From: Saprospiraceae bacterium
GTDB taxonomy: Bacteria; Bacteroidota; Bacteroidia; Chitinophagales; Saprospiraceae
NCBI GenBank assembly: GCA_013360405.1
Contig: JABWBR010000056.1
Span: forward strand, 1 to 64,000
Reading direction: 5' to 3'
Length of the DNA: 64,000 bases
Under the pieces are notes generated by a model. The model was not told where the DNA came from, ran no database searches, and saw only the letters and a list, made by a program, of their open reading frames with translations. Positions 9,068 through 17,439 of the stretch are shown here, piece by piece (position 1 is the first letter of the stretch; the number at the start of each line of letters is the position of its first letter). A program made the position numbers and the translations under genes.

Positions 9068-9493
9068 ATGAGCTTTGCAGAACGATTAAAAGCACTGCGC
9101 AAAAGGAAAGGGTATTCGCAAACAGAATTGGCGGAACTCATTGATGTGCATTACACACAAATTTCCCGTTATGAGCGAAGCGAAACCATGCCCAACGCGC
9201 AAGTAGTGGTCAACATCGCTAAAGCGCTTGAATCAACAGTAGACTACCTGGTAAGCGGTCCTTCCCTTGTTTCCGGCACGGCGGAAACCGTCGTCATTCA
9301 ACTCAACCATCCCAAAGCCATGCAATTGCTATCAGCCTTGGAAGAGCTCGACCTGATCCACATTTTGAAAAAAAACATGCGCTCGAGCCAAAAGTTATCC
9401 GACAAATACGCGGGTAAGCTCTCTGTTGAAGCAGGAGAGCAAATATTGCAGTATATCAACCAAAGCAGGGAGGAATGGGAACGGCCTATGTGA
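9068..9493 (+). CDS. XRE-family HTH protein, probable antitoxin
   Basis: A 141-residue DNA-binding protein with an N-terminal helix-turn-helix (MSFAERLKALRKRKGYSQTE, then LAELIDVHYTQISRYERSE) typical of XRE/Cro regulators; the C-terminal half is helical and unassigned. The ATG at 9068 is used because the longer frame from 8954 adds 38 residues that run through the promoter and the previous gene. It overlaps the next gene by 19 bp, the usual tight coupling of a type II toxin-antitoxin pair, so autoregulation is likely. Confidence 0.88.
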   Translation: MSFAERLKALRKRKGYSQTELAELIDVHYTQISRYERSETMPNAQVVVNIAKALESTVDYLVSGPSLVSGTAETVVIQLNHPKAMQLLSALEELDLIHILKKNMRSSQKLSDKYAGKLSVEAGEQILQYINQSREEWERPM

Positions 9494-9873
9494 TTGACAG
9501 CAATGCGGTCATTGACTATCTGATGGGGAAGCTACCGGCTGACGGCATGGTATTCCTAAGCAAGGTGATTGACCAAATTCCATTTGTATCAGTAATCACC
9601 AAAATTGAAGTATTAGGATTTTCCGCTCCTCTCGAATCCTACGGGGTTCTCCTTAATTTTTTTGACGATGCCATCGTTTTTGGCTTAACGGAAGAAGTAG
9701 CCGAAAAAACCATTGAGCTACGCAAACAGTACAAAATAAAACTACCGGACGCTATCATTGCGGCGACCGCTTTAGTAAACGGTTGTACGCTGATCAGCCG
9801 AAATGTCACTGACTTTAAGGCAATTGTCGAGCTGTCGGTGGTGGATCCCCATGATATAAGTTTAACCGCATAA
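9475..9873 (+). CDS. PIN-domain ribonuclease, VapC-like toxin
   Basis: A 132-residue PIN-domain protein, a metal-dependent RNase expected to be held inactive by the upstream HTH protein. The acidic quartet is complete: D8 (VIDSN), E45 (KIEVLGF), D92 (KLPDAIIAATAL) and D113 (SRNVTDF). The start codon lies inside the HTH gene (19-bp overlap). Pairing a PIN toxin with an XRE antitoxin rather than an AbrB- or Phd-type one is less usual but known. Confidence 0.9.
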   Translation: MGTAYVIDSNAVIDYLMGKLPADGMVFLSKVIDQIPFVSVITKIEVLGFSAPLESYGVLLNFFDDAIVFGLTEEVAEKTIELRKQYKIKLPDAIIAATALVNGCTLISRNVTDFKAIVELSVVDPHDISLTA

Positions 9874-9890
9874 GTATTGGCAGCATCATT

Positions 9891-9917
9891 CAACCCGTGA
9901 AAATTTGTCACGGGTTG
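9891..9917. repeat. Stem-loop after the toxin gene
   Basis: Perfect 10-bp inverted repeat CAACCCGTGA / TCACGGGTTG with a 7-base loop. There is no T tract on the right, so it is a weak or factor-assisted terminator or an mRNA-end structure. Confidence 0.6.
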
Positions 9918-9938
9918 AAACAAAAAAACAACAATCAA

Positions 9939-10205
9939 ATGAAAAAAGACACCGAAATTAAAATCTTTGAAGACAAAAAAGTGAGAACACTGTGGGATGA
10001 GGAAGAGGGAAAATGGTATGTGTCCATTGTAGATGTTGTGGCTGTCTTGACCGATAGTCCTAATCCTCAGGTGTATTGGCGGGTATTAAAAAAGAGATTA
10101 AAAGATGAGGGGAATGAAACCGTTACAAATTGTAACGCTTTGAAAATGCCTGCCCCCGACGGCAAAATGAGGCTGAAGGATGTAGCGTATATTCCGGAGG
10201 TCTGA
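9939..10205 (+). pseudogene. Truncated Bro-N / phage antirepressor-like gene
   Basis: The 88-residue frame starts like bacterial Bro-N proteins (KIFEDKKVRTLWDEEEGKWY, then SIVDVVAVLTDSPNPQVYW and LKDEGNETVTNCNALKM) and stops just after MRLKDVA, where full-length relatives continue for about 200 residues. The stop comes a few codons after homology ends, and the next bases match a different gene, so this is a deletion remnant. Such genes are common companions of type I restriction operons. Confidence 0.75.
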
Positions 10206-10215
10206 CCCCACTGTG

Positions 10216-10526
10216 GATAAGTACGGCAAGCAGATTTTGTCGCAGCCTGCTACAAAATTGCAGCATACCTTTGGAAAGCGAGGCTTTGAAGAAAGAAACA
10301 TCCGCAGGATGATGGGATTTGCCGCCCATAATATGGCCCGACTTTGACTTTGTGCAACGCTGCGTTGCACTAATTGCGGCAATGTATGCAGTTGGCACAG
10401 GTTTTTTCCGATGAGCAAATTGTATACACACTGTGTAGAGAATTGAGTTGGTTGCATCTTCTCCTTATCATGTACATGGACGACCCGCTCAAACGGGATT
10501 TTTACATCGAAATGTGCAAACTCGTC
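10216..10526 (+). pseudogene. Remnant of a DUF1016 (YhcG-like) nuclease gene, frameshifted
   Basis: Two pieces of the DUF1016 N-terminal domain are readable. The first, 10216-10347, gives DKYGKQILSQPATKLQHTFG, then KRGFEERNIRRMMGFAA before a stop. The second, about 10389-10526 in another frame, gives LAQVFSDEQIVYTLCRELSW, then LHLLLIMYMDDPLKRDFYIE and MCKL. Between them is a 19-bp palindrome (GTGCAACG-CTG-CGTTGCAC, 10352-10370). The second piece is interrupted by the dispersed repeat and octamer array. The start and C-terminal nuclease domain are absent, so the gene is dead. Confidence 0.75.
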
Positions 10527-10629
10527 GTTTTGACTCCGCTCAACGAGCGGCTTGGATCGCAAAGTCGCACGGTCGCACGGTCGCACAGTCGCAAAGTCGT
10601 CGGTTCTGCTCCGCTCAACGACCGGCTGG
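10523..10629. repeat. Dispersed CGCTCAACGAGCGG repeat, two copies around an octamer array
   Basis: A roughly 33-bp unit (CGTCGTTTTGACTCCGCTC followed by AACGAGCGGCTTGG) occurs at 10523-10555 and, diverged, at 10598-10629. Between them are five 8-bp units of the TCGCAAAG / TCGCACGG type (10557-10596). The core CCGCTCAACGAGCGG is itself an inverted repeat. A close copy of the 33-bp unit is at 19257-19290, on the other side of the defence genes, and the octamer recurs at 22054-22181. Confidence 0.85.
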
Positions 10630-10807
10630 ATTGCGCAGTCGCGCCACTTGCTGGGTTCATAAAAAAACATTATTTTTGCGTATGGCTGTATGAAATCATT
10701 TTTGTCTATCTGGAAAGCAAGTTTCTGCCCACGCATCGATAGCGCATTCGGACAACAAAACCGAAAATTTGCGTATTTTGACCATCTATAAATTTAGATT
10801 ATATAAA

Positions 10808-13597
10808 GTGAAAAACGAAAAGCTGACAAGGAAAGAAATCATTGACAACCGATTAACACAAGCGGGCTGGAATGTGACTGACCGAACTCAGGTGATTGAG
10901 GAATTTGATATTCACTTGACAGTTATCGAAGAACCGGCAACACCATATGCTGGACACCAATACAGCGATTATGTTTTATTGGGCAAAGATGGCAAACCGC
11001 TTGCCGTTGTGGAAGCCAAAAAGACTTCTGTGGACGCAGCACTCGGGCGAGAACAAGCCAAACAATATTGCTACAACATCAAACAAACACAAGGCGTTGA
11101 CTTACCTTTTTGCTTTTATACCAACGGACACGACATTTACTTCTGGGATTTAGATAATTATCCGCCCAAAAAAGTATTTGGTTTTCCGACCCGCGACGAC
11201 ATTGAACGTTACGCATACATACGTAAAGCGAGAAAGCAATTAGCGGGTGAACTCATCAATACCAAAATTGCAGGAAGGAATTATCAGATTGCTTCTATCC
11301 GTGCAGTAATGGAAGCCGTTGAAAAACGAAAGCGCAAATTTTTGCTGGTCATGGCGACGGGCACGGGAAAGACAAGAACCTGCATTGCATTGGTGGACGC
11401 ACTAATGAGAGCCGGTTGGGCAGAAAGAGTTTTGTTCCTTGTTGACAGAATTGCACTTCGCGACCAAACACTGGAGGCATTCAAAGAGCATTTGCCCAAT
11501 GAACCACGCTGGCCAAAACAAGGAGAGAAGGAAATTGCCACCGACAGACGGATTTATGTCTCGACTTATCCGACCATGCTGAATGTTATCCGAAATGAAG
11601 AAAAATCGTTGAGTCCGCATTTCTTTGATTTGGTTGTGGTGGACGAAAGCCACCGAAGCATTTACAATACTTATCAGGAAATTCTGGACTACTTCAATAC
11701 GATTACACTGGGCTTGACCGCCACGCCAACGGATGTAATCGACCACAACACTTTTCAATTATTTGAATGCGAAGATGGTATTCCCACTTTTGCTTATTCG
11801 TATGATGAAGCAGTAAATCACATTCCTCCATTCCTGAGCAATTTTCAGGTAATGAAAATCAAAACCAGGTTTCAGGATGAAGGAATAAACAAACGAACAA
11901 TTTCACTGGAGGACCAACAAAAACTGATGTTGGAAGGAAAGGAAATCGAAGAAATCAACTACGAAGGAACGGAGATTGAAAAAAAGGTAATCAACAGAGG
12001 AACAAATGCTTTGATTGTCCGTGAATTCATGGAAGAAAGCATCAAAGATGCCAACGGCATATTGCCGGGGAAGACCATTTTCTTTTGCATCAGCAAAGCC
12101 CATGCAAGGCGAGTAGAAGAAATCTTCGATTCTCTTTACCCCGAATACAGAGGCGAATTAGCCAAAGTATTGGTAAGCGAAGACCCACGGGTATATGGCA
12201 AAGGTGGGTTGCTCGACCAGTTTGTAAGCAACGACATGCCACGCATTGCCATAAGCGTGGACATGCTCGACACGGGAATTGATGTTCGGGAATTGGTGAA
12301 TTTGGTTTTTGCAAAACCCGTTTACAGCTACACCAAGTTTTGGCAGATGATAGGCAGAGGAACCCGACTACTGGAACCCGAAAAAATAAAACCCTGGTGC
12401 ACCCAAAAGGACAATTTTCTGGTTCTCGATTGCTGGGACAACTTTGAATATTTCAAACTCAACCCAAGAGGCAAAGAATTAAAAGCTCAAATTCCTTTGC
12501 CTGTTCGCTTGTTTGGCCTTAGATTGGAAAAAATTGAAGAAGCCCAAACGCAAGACAAAACGGACATTGTAAGCAAAGAAGTTCAGAAAATCAGAAAGCA
12601 GGTTGAAGCATTGCCGAAAAATTCGGTGGTTATCATGGAAGCCAAACATGAATTGCAACGGCTGGAAGATGAAAACTTCTGGAACAACCTGACAGCCGAC
12701 AAAATGGAATTTTTGAGAGCAGTTGTAAAACCATTGCTTCGCGCCGTTTCGGATGTGGATTTCAAAGCCATGCGATTTGAAAAAGACATTGTAGAAGTTT
12801 CGTTGGCTCATTTGGCAGGAGAAACCGAAAAGTTTGAAACGCTGAAAGAAAGCATCATTGAAGAAATTGGCGAACTGCCTTTGAGCATCAACATTATTGC
12901 AAGAGAACAAGAATTGATAAGACAGGCTCAAAGCAATCACTATTGGGCAGTCATCAATGAAGACAAGTTTGAAGAACTGATTCAGCGACTTTCTCCGTTG
13001 ATGAAATTCCGTGAAGCAGTTATTCCATTAGCTCCGGCCAAATTCAATTTGAAAGACATTGTTGCCGAAAAAGAGTTTATAGAGTTTGGCCCGCAACATG
13101 AAACGTTGAGTATTGCCAAATACCGTGAATTGGTTGAAAAGAAAATCAATGAACTGGTTTCAAGCAGTCCGGTTTTGCAGAAGCTGAAACAAGGTAAAGA
13201 CATCACACCCGAAGAAGCGGAGCAATTAGCGTCAGCACTGCACAACGAGCATCCGCATATTACCATTGATTTGCTTCGCAAGGTTTACAACCACCGCAAA
13301 GCCGCATTGGTACAATTCATCAAACATATTTTGGGTATTGAGCAATTGGAAACCTTTGCTGAAACCGTTACCAAAGCATTTGATGATTTTATTGCCAACC
13401 ATAGTTACCTCACCAGCCGGCAACTTCAATTTCTTGACTTGCTCAAGAATTTTGTTTTAGAAAAAGGTGATGTGAGTAAACGCAACCTGATTGAATCTCC
13501 CTTTACTATGCTTCACCCCGAAGGAATCAGAGGAATTTTCAATCACAAAGAGATTGACGAAATTTTAAGTTTAACCGAACAAGTATTAGCGGCATAA
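10808..13597 (+). CDS. hsdR: Type I restriction-modification system, R subunit
   Basis: Motor and nuclease subunit that translocates DNA and cuts it away from unmethylated sites. From the N-terminus: nuclease core D54 (SDYVLL) and E69-x-K71 (VVEAKK); Walker A GTGKT near 185-189; DESH at 279-282; GLTATPTD; helicase motif VI QMIGRGTRL; and a C-terminal region like EcoEI_R_C. The open frame reaches a TTG at 10769 with no ATG; the GTG at 10808 (VKNEKLTRKEIIDNRL) is the best start, giving 929 residues. It is the first gene of a tight R, KilA-N, M, S operon. Base composition is AT-richer than the flanking chromosome, as expected for an acquired defence island. Confidence 0.95.
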   Translation: MKNEKLTRKEIIDNRLTQAGWNVTDRTQVIEEFDIHLTVIEEPATPYAGHQYSDYVLLGKDGKPLAVVEAKKTSVDAALGREQAKQYCYNIKQTQGVDLPFCFYTNGHDIYFWDLDNYPPKKVFGFPTRDDIERYAYIRKARKQLAGELINTKIAGRNYQIASIRAVMEAVEKRKRKFLLVMATGTGKTRTCIALVDALMRAGWAERVLFLVDRIALRDQTLEAFKEHLPNEPRWPKQGEKEIATDRRIYVSTYPTMLNVIRNEEKSLSPHFFDLVVVDESHRSIYNTYQEILDYFNTITLGLTATPTDVIDHNTFQLFECEDGIPTFAYSYDEAVNHIPPFLSNFQVMKIKTRFQDEGINKRTISLEDQQKLMLEGKEIEEINYEGTEIEKKVINRGTNALIVREFMEESIKDANGILPGKTIFFCISKAHARRVEEIFDSLYPEYRGELAKVLVSEDPRVYGKGGLLDQFVSNDMPRIAISVDMLDTGIDVRELVNLVFAKPVYSYTKFWQMIGRGTRLLEPEKIKPWCTQKDNFLVLDCWDNFEYFKLNPRGKELKAQIPLPVRLFGLRLEKIEEAQTQDKTDIVSKEVQKIRKQVEALPKNSVVIMEAKHELQRLEDENFWNNLTADKMEFLRAVVKPLLRAVSDVDFKAMRFEKDIVEVSLAHLAGETEKFETLKESIIEEIGELPLSINIIAREQELIRQAQSNHYWAVINEDKFEELIQRLSPLMKFREAVIPLAPAKFNLKDIVAEKEFIEFGPQHETLSIAKYRELVEKKINELVSSSPVLQKLKQGKDITPEEAEQLASALHNEHPHITIDLLRKVYNHRKAALVQFIKHILGIEQLETFAETVTKAFDDFIANHSYLTSRQLQFLDLLKNFVLEKGDVSKRNLIESPFTMLHPEGIRGIFNHKEIDEILSLTEQVLAA

Positions 13598-13598
13598 T

Positions 13599-14423
13599 AT
13601 GGCAAAAAATAAAACCATAAATGTTAAAGGCACAGATATAGTCGTGATCAGTTCAAATGAGAACGACTACATCTCAATTACAGATATTGCCCGATATAAA
13701 GATGCCGAACACACGGACAGCATCATTCAAAACTGGATGAGAAACCGTAACACCATTGAGCTTCTGGGCTTCTGGGAAATTATTTATAACCCCGATTTTA
13801 AACCCCTCGAATTCGAGGGGTTTAGAAAGCAGGCAGGTTTAAACAGCTTTGTAATGACTCCTAAAAGGTGGATTGAATCTACCAACGCCATTGGAATTGT
13901 CTCAAAATCCGGTCGTTATGGCGGCACTTTTGCCCATAAAGACATAGCCCTTGAATTTGCTTCCTGGATTTCAATCGAATTCAAACTTTACGTAATCAAG
14001 GAATTTCAACGCCTGAAAGAGGATGAAACCAGCCGGAATAAACTCGAATGGAATCTTCAAAGAACACTGGCCAAAGTGAATTACCACATACACACGGATG
14101 CCATAAAAGAAAATCTGATTCCTGCTTCTCTCACCAAAGAGCAAATTAACTTTGTGTATGCCAATGAAGCCGATATGCTCAATATGGCCTTGTTTGGAAT
14201 GACAGCCAAACAGTGGAGAGATGCCAACCCGAAAGCAGAAGGTAATATACGTGATGCAGCCACCATTGAGCAGTTGGTCGTGCTTTCCAATTTAGAAAGC
14301 ATCAATGCAGTTTTAATTCATCAGGGTTTGCCACAAAGTGAAAGGTTAACCCAATTGAATAAAATTGCTATTACACAAATGAAATCGTTGTTGTCAAATA
14401 AGAATATCAAGAAACTGAAATAA
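13599..14423 (+). CDS. KilA-N domain protein inside the hsd operon
   Basis: A 274-residue protein with an N-terminal KilA-N DNA-binding domain (about residues 10-130: ISITDIARYKD, IQNWMRNRNTIELLGFWE, then GRYGGTFAHKDIALEFASWI and EFKLYVIKEFQRLK). The rest is helical, with an AMFG-like DMLNMALFGMTAKQWR block. It starts 1 bp after the hsdR stop and is followed without a gap by hsdM, so it is made with the restriction enzyme. KilA-N proteins recur in type I operons of Bacteroidota, but their role there is not settled; a regulatory or anti-phage partner is inference. Confidence 0.9.
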   Translation: MAKNKTINVKGTDIVVISSNENDYISITDIARYKDAEHTDSIIQNWMRNRNTIELLGFWEIIYNPDFKPLEFEGFRKQAGLNSFVMTPKRWIESTNAIGIVSKSGRYGGTFAHKDIALEFASWISIEFKLYVIKEFQRLKEDETSRNKLEWNLQRTLAKVNYHIHTDAIKENLIPASLTKEQINFVYANEADMLNMALFGMTAKQWRDANPKAEGNIRDAATIEQLVVLSNLESINAVLIHQGLPQSERLTQLNKIAITQMKSLLSNKNIKKLK

Positions 14424-15992
14424 ATGCTTCAAAACAACGCGCGATTAAAATCGCTCATAGACAAGCTTTGGCAAAACTTCTGGGAAGGCGGCATTGCCAA
14501 CCCTTTAACCGCTATTGAGCAAATTACCTACCTCATTTTTATGAAGCGTTTGGACGATTTGGAAGCCAAACGTGAACGGGATGCTGAGTTTACCGGCGAA
14601 AAATATGTTTCCCGTTTTGCAGGAAAGTTCAACATTCCGGGCAGCAACGAAAGCATCGATAAAACCGAATTGCGTTGGAGTGTATTCAAGCACAAACCAG
14701 CAGACGAAATGCTGATGCATGTGCAGATGAAAGTGTTTCCATTTCTGAAAGATCTAAACGGAGAAACATCGCCTTTCACCAAACACATGGCCAATGCCGT
14801 GTTCATCATGCCCAAAGCCAGTTTGCTGGTTTCGGCCATCCATATTGTAGAAGACATTTTCAAGGAAATAGAAAAAGATGCCACCGAGGGCGGTCATGCT
14901 TTTCAGGATATACAGGGCGATGTGTATGAAATGCTGCTGAGTGAAATAGCCACTGCAGGTAAAAACGGACAGTTCCGCACCCCGCGCCACATTATTAAAC
15001 TCATGGCTGAACTGGTAGCTCCGCAATTAGGTCAACGGATTGCCGACCCCGCCTGCGGAACAGGCGGTTTCCTCTTGGGGGCGTATCAATACATCCTCAC
15101 CGATTTGGTAAGAAAGAGAGACCCTGCCAAACTGAGCAAAGACGAAGACGGTTTTGAACGGGCTGCTATCAGTGCCGTGCTTACGCAAAAAGTAAAAACC
15201 ATTCTCGACCAGAGTTTTGTGGGTTATGACATTGACACCACCATGGTGCGCTTGGGTTTGATGAATATGATGATGCACGGTATTGACGAACCCAAAATTG
15301 ACTACAAAGACACCCTGAGCAAAAGCTACAACGAAGACAGCCAGTTCGATATCATTATGGCCAACCCGCCATTTACGGGCAATATTGACAAAAGCGATAT
15401 TAACGAAGGACTGAAACTGCCCACCACCAAAACCGAACTGCTGTTTGTAGAGCGCATTTTTAATATGCTAAAAATGGGCGGAACGGCTGCAGTGATTGTG
15501 CCGAGCGGTTTGATACAAAACAGCGGTAAAGCCTTTGAAGCCCTGCGGAAACTGATTATTGAAAAAGCCGAACTGAAAGCCGTAATAGCCGTGCCAAGCG
15601 GAGCATTTAAACCATACGCTGGGGTAAGCACCGCTATTTTGATTTTTACCAAAGGCGGAGAAACCAACCAGGTGTGGTTTTACGATATGCAGGCGGACGG
15701 CTACAGCCTGGACGACAAGCGAAACAAAATTACCGAAAGCGACCTGCCGGATATCATAGAAAAATATCATCAGCGAACATCTGCGGAATCTGCGGGAGAT
15801 AGAAAATTGAAATATTTTTCCGTACCGAAAAAGGAAATTGTAGAAAACAACTACGACCTGAACCTGAGCACCTACAAAGAAGAAGTGTATGAAGAAGTGG
15901 TGTATGAAAAACCGGAGGTGATTTTCGGAAAGTTGGAAACCATTGAAGCTGATATTCAAAAAGGGTTGGCTGAGTTAAAAGAGTTTGTATGA
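14424..15992 (+). CDS. hsdM: Type I restriction-modification system, M subunit (N6-adenine methylase)
   Basis: Methylates adenine in the site chosen by HsdS. The 522-residue protein has an N-terminal HsdM domain (ITYLIFMKRLDDLE), SAM-binding motif I DPACGTGGF from residue 208 and catalytic motif IV NPPF at 314-317. It starts directly after the KilA-N stop codon and overlaps hsdS by 4 bases (ATGA), indicating translational coupling. No damage is visible. Confidence 0.96.
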   Translation: MLQNNARLKSLIDKLWQNFWEGGIANPLTAIEQITYLIFMKRLDDLEAKRERDAEFTGEKYVSRFAGKFNIPGSNESIDKTELRWSVFKHKPADEMLMHVQMKVFPFLKDLNGETSPFTKHMANAVFIMPKASLLVSAIHIVEDIFKEIEKDATEGGHAFQDIQGDVYEMLLSEIATAGKNGQFRTPRHIIKLMAELVAPQLGQRIADPACGTGGFLLGAYQYILTDLVRKRDPAKLSKDEDGFERAAISAVLTQKVKTILDQSFVGYDIDTTMVRLGLMNMMMHGIDEPKIDYKDTLSKSYNEDSQFDIIMANPPFTGNIDKSDINEGLKLPTTKTELLFVERIFNMLKMGGTAAVIVPSGLIQNSGKAFEALRKLIIEKAELKAVIAVPSGAFKPYAGVSTAILIFTKGGETNQVWFYDMQADGYSLDDKRNKITESDLPDIIEKYHQRTSAESAGDRKLKYFSVPKKEIVENNYDLNLSTYKEEVYEEVVYEKPEVIFGKLETIEADIQKGLAELKEFV

Positions 15993-17191
15993 TGATTATT
16001 GATAAACTTGGCAAATACATTTCCGAGGTTTCAGTCAGAAACAAAAAGGGTATTGTAACTAATGTTTTCTCCGTTACAAACTCTCAAGGCTTTATAAAAT
16101 CAACTGACTATTTTAGCAAAGAAGTATTTAGCAAGGATATTACAAACTATAAAATTGTTGGTGAAAATGAATTTGCTTATAATCCATCAAGAATAAATGT
16201 TGGTTCAATTGATTATTTAAAACAAAAAAGCAAAGTTGCAATCAGTCCACTATATGTAGTATTCAGATGCGTTAAAGAACTGAATGAGGAATACTTGAAG
16301 GTGTTTTTAAAAAGCCCAATAGGTAATACAAGAATTAGAGCAAAAACCAAAGGTGCGGTTAGAGACACTTTATCATTTGGAAGCTTGTGTGAAATCAAAG
16401 TTCCAATTCTTCCAATTGACCAGCAACTCCACATCGCCAACCTATTAAGCAAAGCCGAAAACCTGATAGCCCAGCGCAAAGAAAGCATCCGCCTGCTGGA
16501 TGAATTTTTGAAGAGTACGTTTTTGGAGATGTTCTATTCAAATCCCGATACAGAGAATTGGGAAGAAGTAAAATTTGAAGAATTAGCTGATAAGAAAAAA
16601 GGAAGTATGAGGACTGGACCTTTTGGCAGCAGCTTGCTTCATGGTGAATTTACAGAAACAGGTGATGTAAAAGTATTGGGAATTGATAATGTTGTTAAAA
16701 ACAGATTTGATTGGAAAAGAAGTAGGTGTATTACATCTGAAAAATATCAAGAACTGAAACGCTATACGGTTTTCCCAAATGATGTATTGATTTCTATTAT
16801 GGCAACATTGGGCAGAACGGCAGTCGTTCCAAAGGATATACCGCTTTGCATTAACTCAAAACATTTGGCAGCAATAACTTTGGATAAAAAAATTGCCAAT
16901 CCATATTTCGTTGCATATGCCTTTCATAGTCACCCGCTTATTGTGAGGCAAATGAGCAACAATGTAAAAGGTGCGATAATGGACGGGCTGAACTTGACAA
17001 TAATTCGTAGAATTAAAATGAAACTTCCGCCTGTTGAACTTCAAAATAAGTTTGGCGAAACCTTTGAAAAAACAGAAGTCCTCAAAACCCAATACCAGGA
17101 GAGCTTGCAGGAGTTGGAGAACTTATATGGCAGTTTGAGCCAAAAGGCGTTTAGGGGGGAGTTGAGTGTAAAACAGGAAGCCAAACAATAA
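15989..17191 (+). CDS. hsdS: Type I restriction-modification system, S (specificity) subunit
   Basis: Sets the DNA target of the HsdMS methylase and HsdRMS nuclease. Two target-recognition domains are separated by the conserved helix (IDQQLHIANLLSKAENLIAQ, then RKESIRLLDEFLKSTFLEMF), and a second conserved helix ends the protein (QESLQELENLYGSLSQKAF). TRD1 covers about residues 1-145 and TRD2 about 190-340. There is one complete S gene and no second silent copy or inverted repeat here, so no sign of shuffling. Confidence 0.94.
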   Translation: MMIIDKLGKYISEVSVRNKKGIVTNVFSVTNSQGFIKSTDYFSKEVFSKDITNYKIVGENEFAYNPSRINVGSIDYLKQKSKVAISPLYVVFRCVKELNEEYLKVFLKSPIGNTRIRAKTKGAVRDTLSFGSLCEIKVPILPIDQQLHIANLLSKAENLIAQRKESIRLLDEFLKSTFLEMFYSNPDTENWEEVKFEELADKKKGSMRTGPFGSSLLHGEFTETGDVKVLGIDNVVKNRFDWKRSRCITSEKYQELKRYTVFPNDVLISIMATLGRTAVVPKDIPLCINSKHLAAITLDKKIANPYFVAYAFHSHPLIVRQMSNNVKGAIMDGLNLTIIRRIKMKLPPVELQNKFGETFEKTEVLKTQYQESLQELENLYGSLSQKAFRGELSVKQEAKQ

Positions 17192-17312
17192 TGACTCTTC
17201 TCCAACTAAAAAAGCGAACAAACTCAAATACAACGTAAGTCTCCGGCGACCGGCGGAGATACACCACCAGATGTTTTTCCCGCGCCAAGCCCATATATAT
17301 CGCACAGTTCGT

Positions 17313-17320
17313 TAAATTTG
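17313..17320 (+). promoter_or_regulatory. Candidate -7 box for the AAA ATPase/DUF4276 operon
   Basis: TAAATTTG matches the Bacteroidota -7 consensus TAnnTTTG and is followed by a GGAGGAAG ribosome-binding-like site and a short ORF at 17338. No convincing -33 TTTG is seen. About 75 bp upstream is a short inverted repeat (TCTCCG...CGGAGA). Confidence 0.35.
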
Positions 17321-17337
17321 CGTATGTACGGAGGAAG

Positions 17338-17427
17338 ATGGTAGAAAACCTGAAAACAGGCGATGAAAGTTGGAAAGGGGTACTGATTGAGGGAGAGTAT
17401 GGTGAGGAAATGTTTGAAACGACTTAA
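17338..17427 (+). CDS. Possible 29-residue leader or vestigial ORF
   Basis: ATG at 17338 follows GGAGGAAG, an unusually good Shine-Dalgarno match for this genome, and encodes MVENLKTGDESWKGVLIEGE followed by YGEEMFETT, ending 12 bp before the AAA ATPase gene. It matches nothing I recognise. It could be a leader peptide coupled to the ATPase, the remnant of a lost antitoxin-like gene, or chance. Confidence 0.3.
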   Translation: MVENLKTGDESWKGVLIEGEYGEEMFETT

Positions 17428-17439
17428 AACACAAGCGAT

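Noticed and set aside
15989-17191. Phase-variable hsdS by inversion
   Set aside because: Only one specificity gene, no partial silent copy and no inverted repeats at its domain borders in this window.
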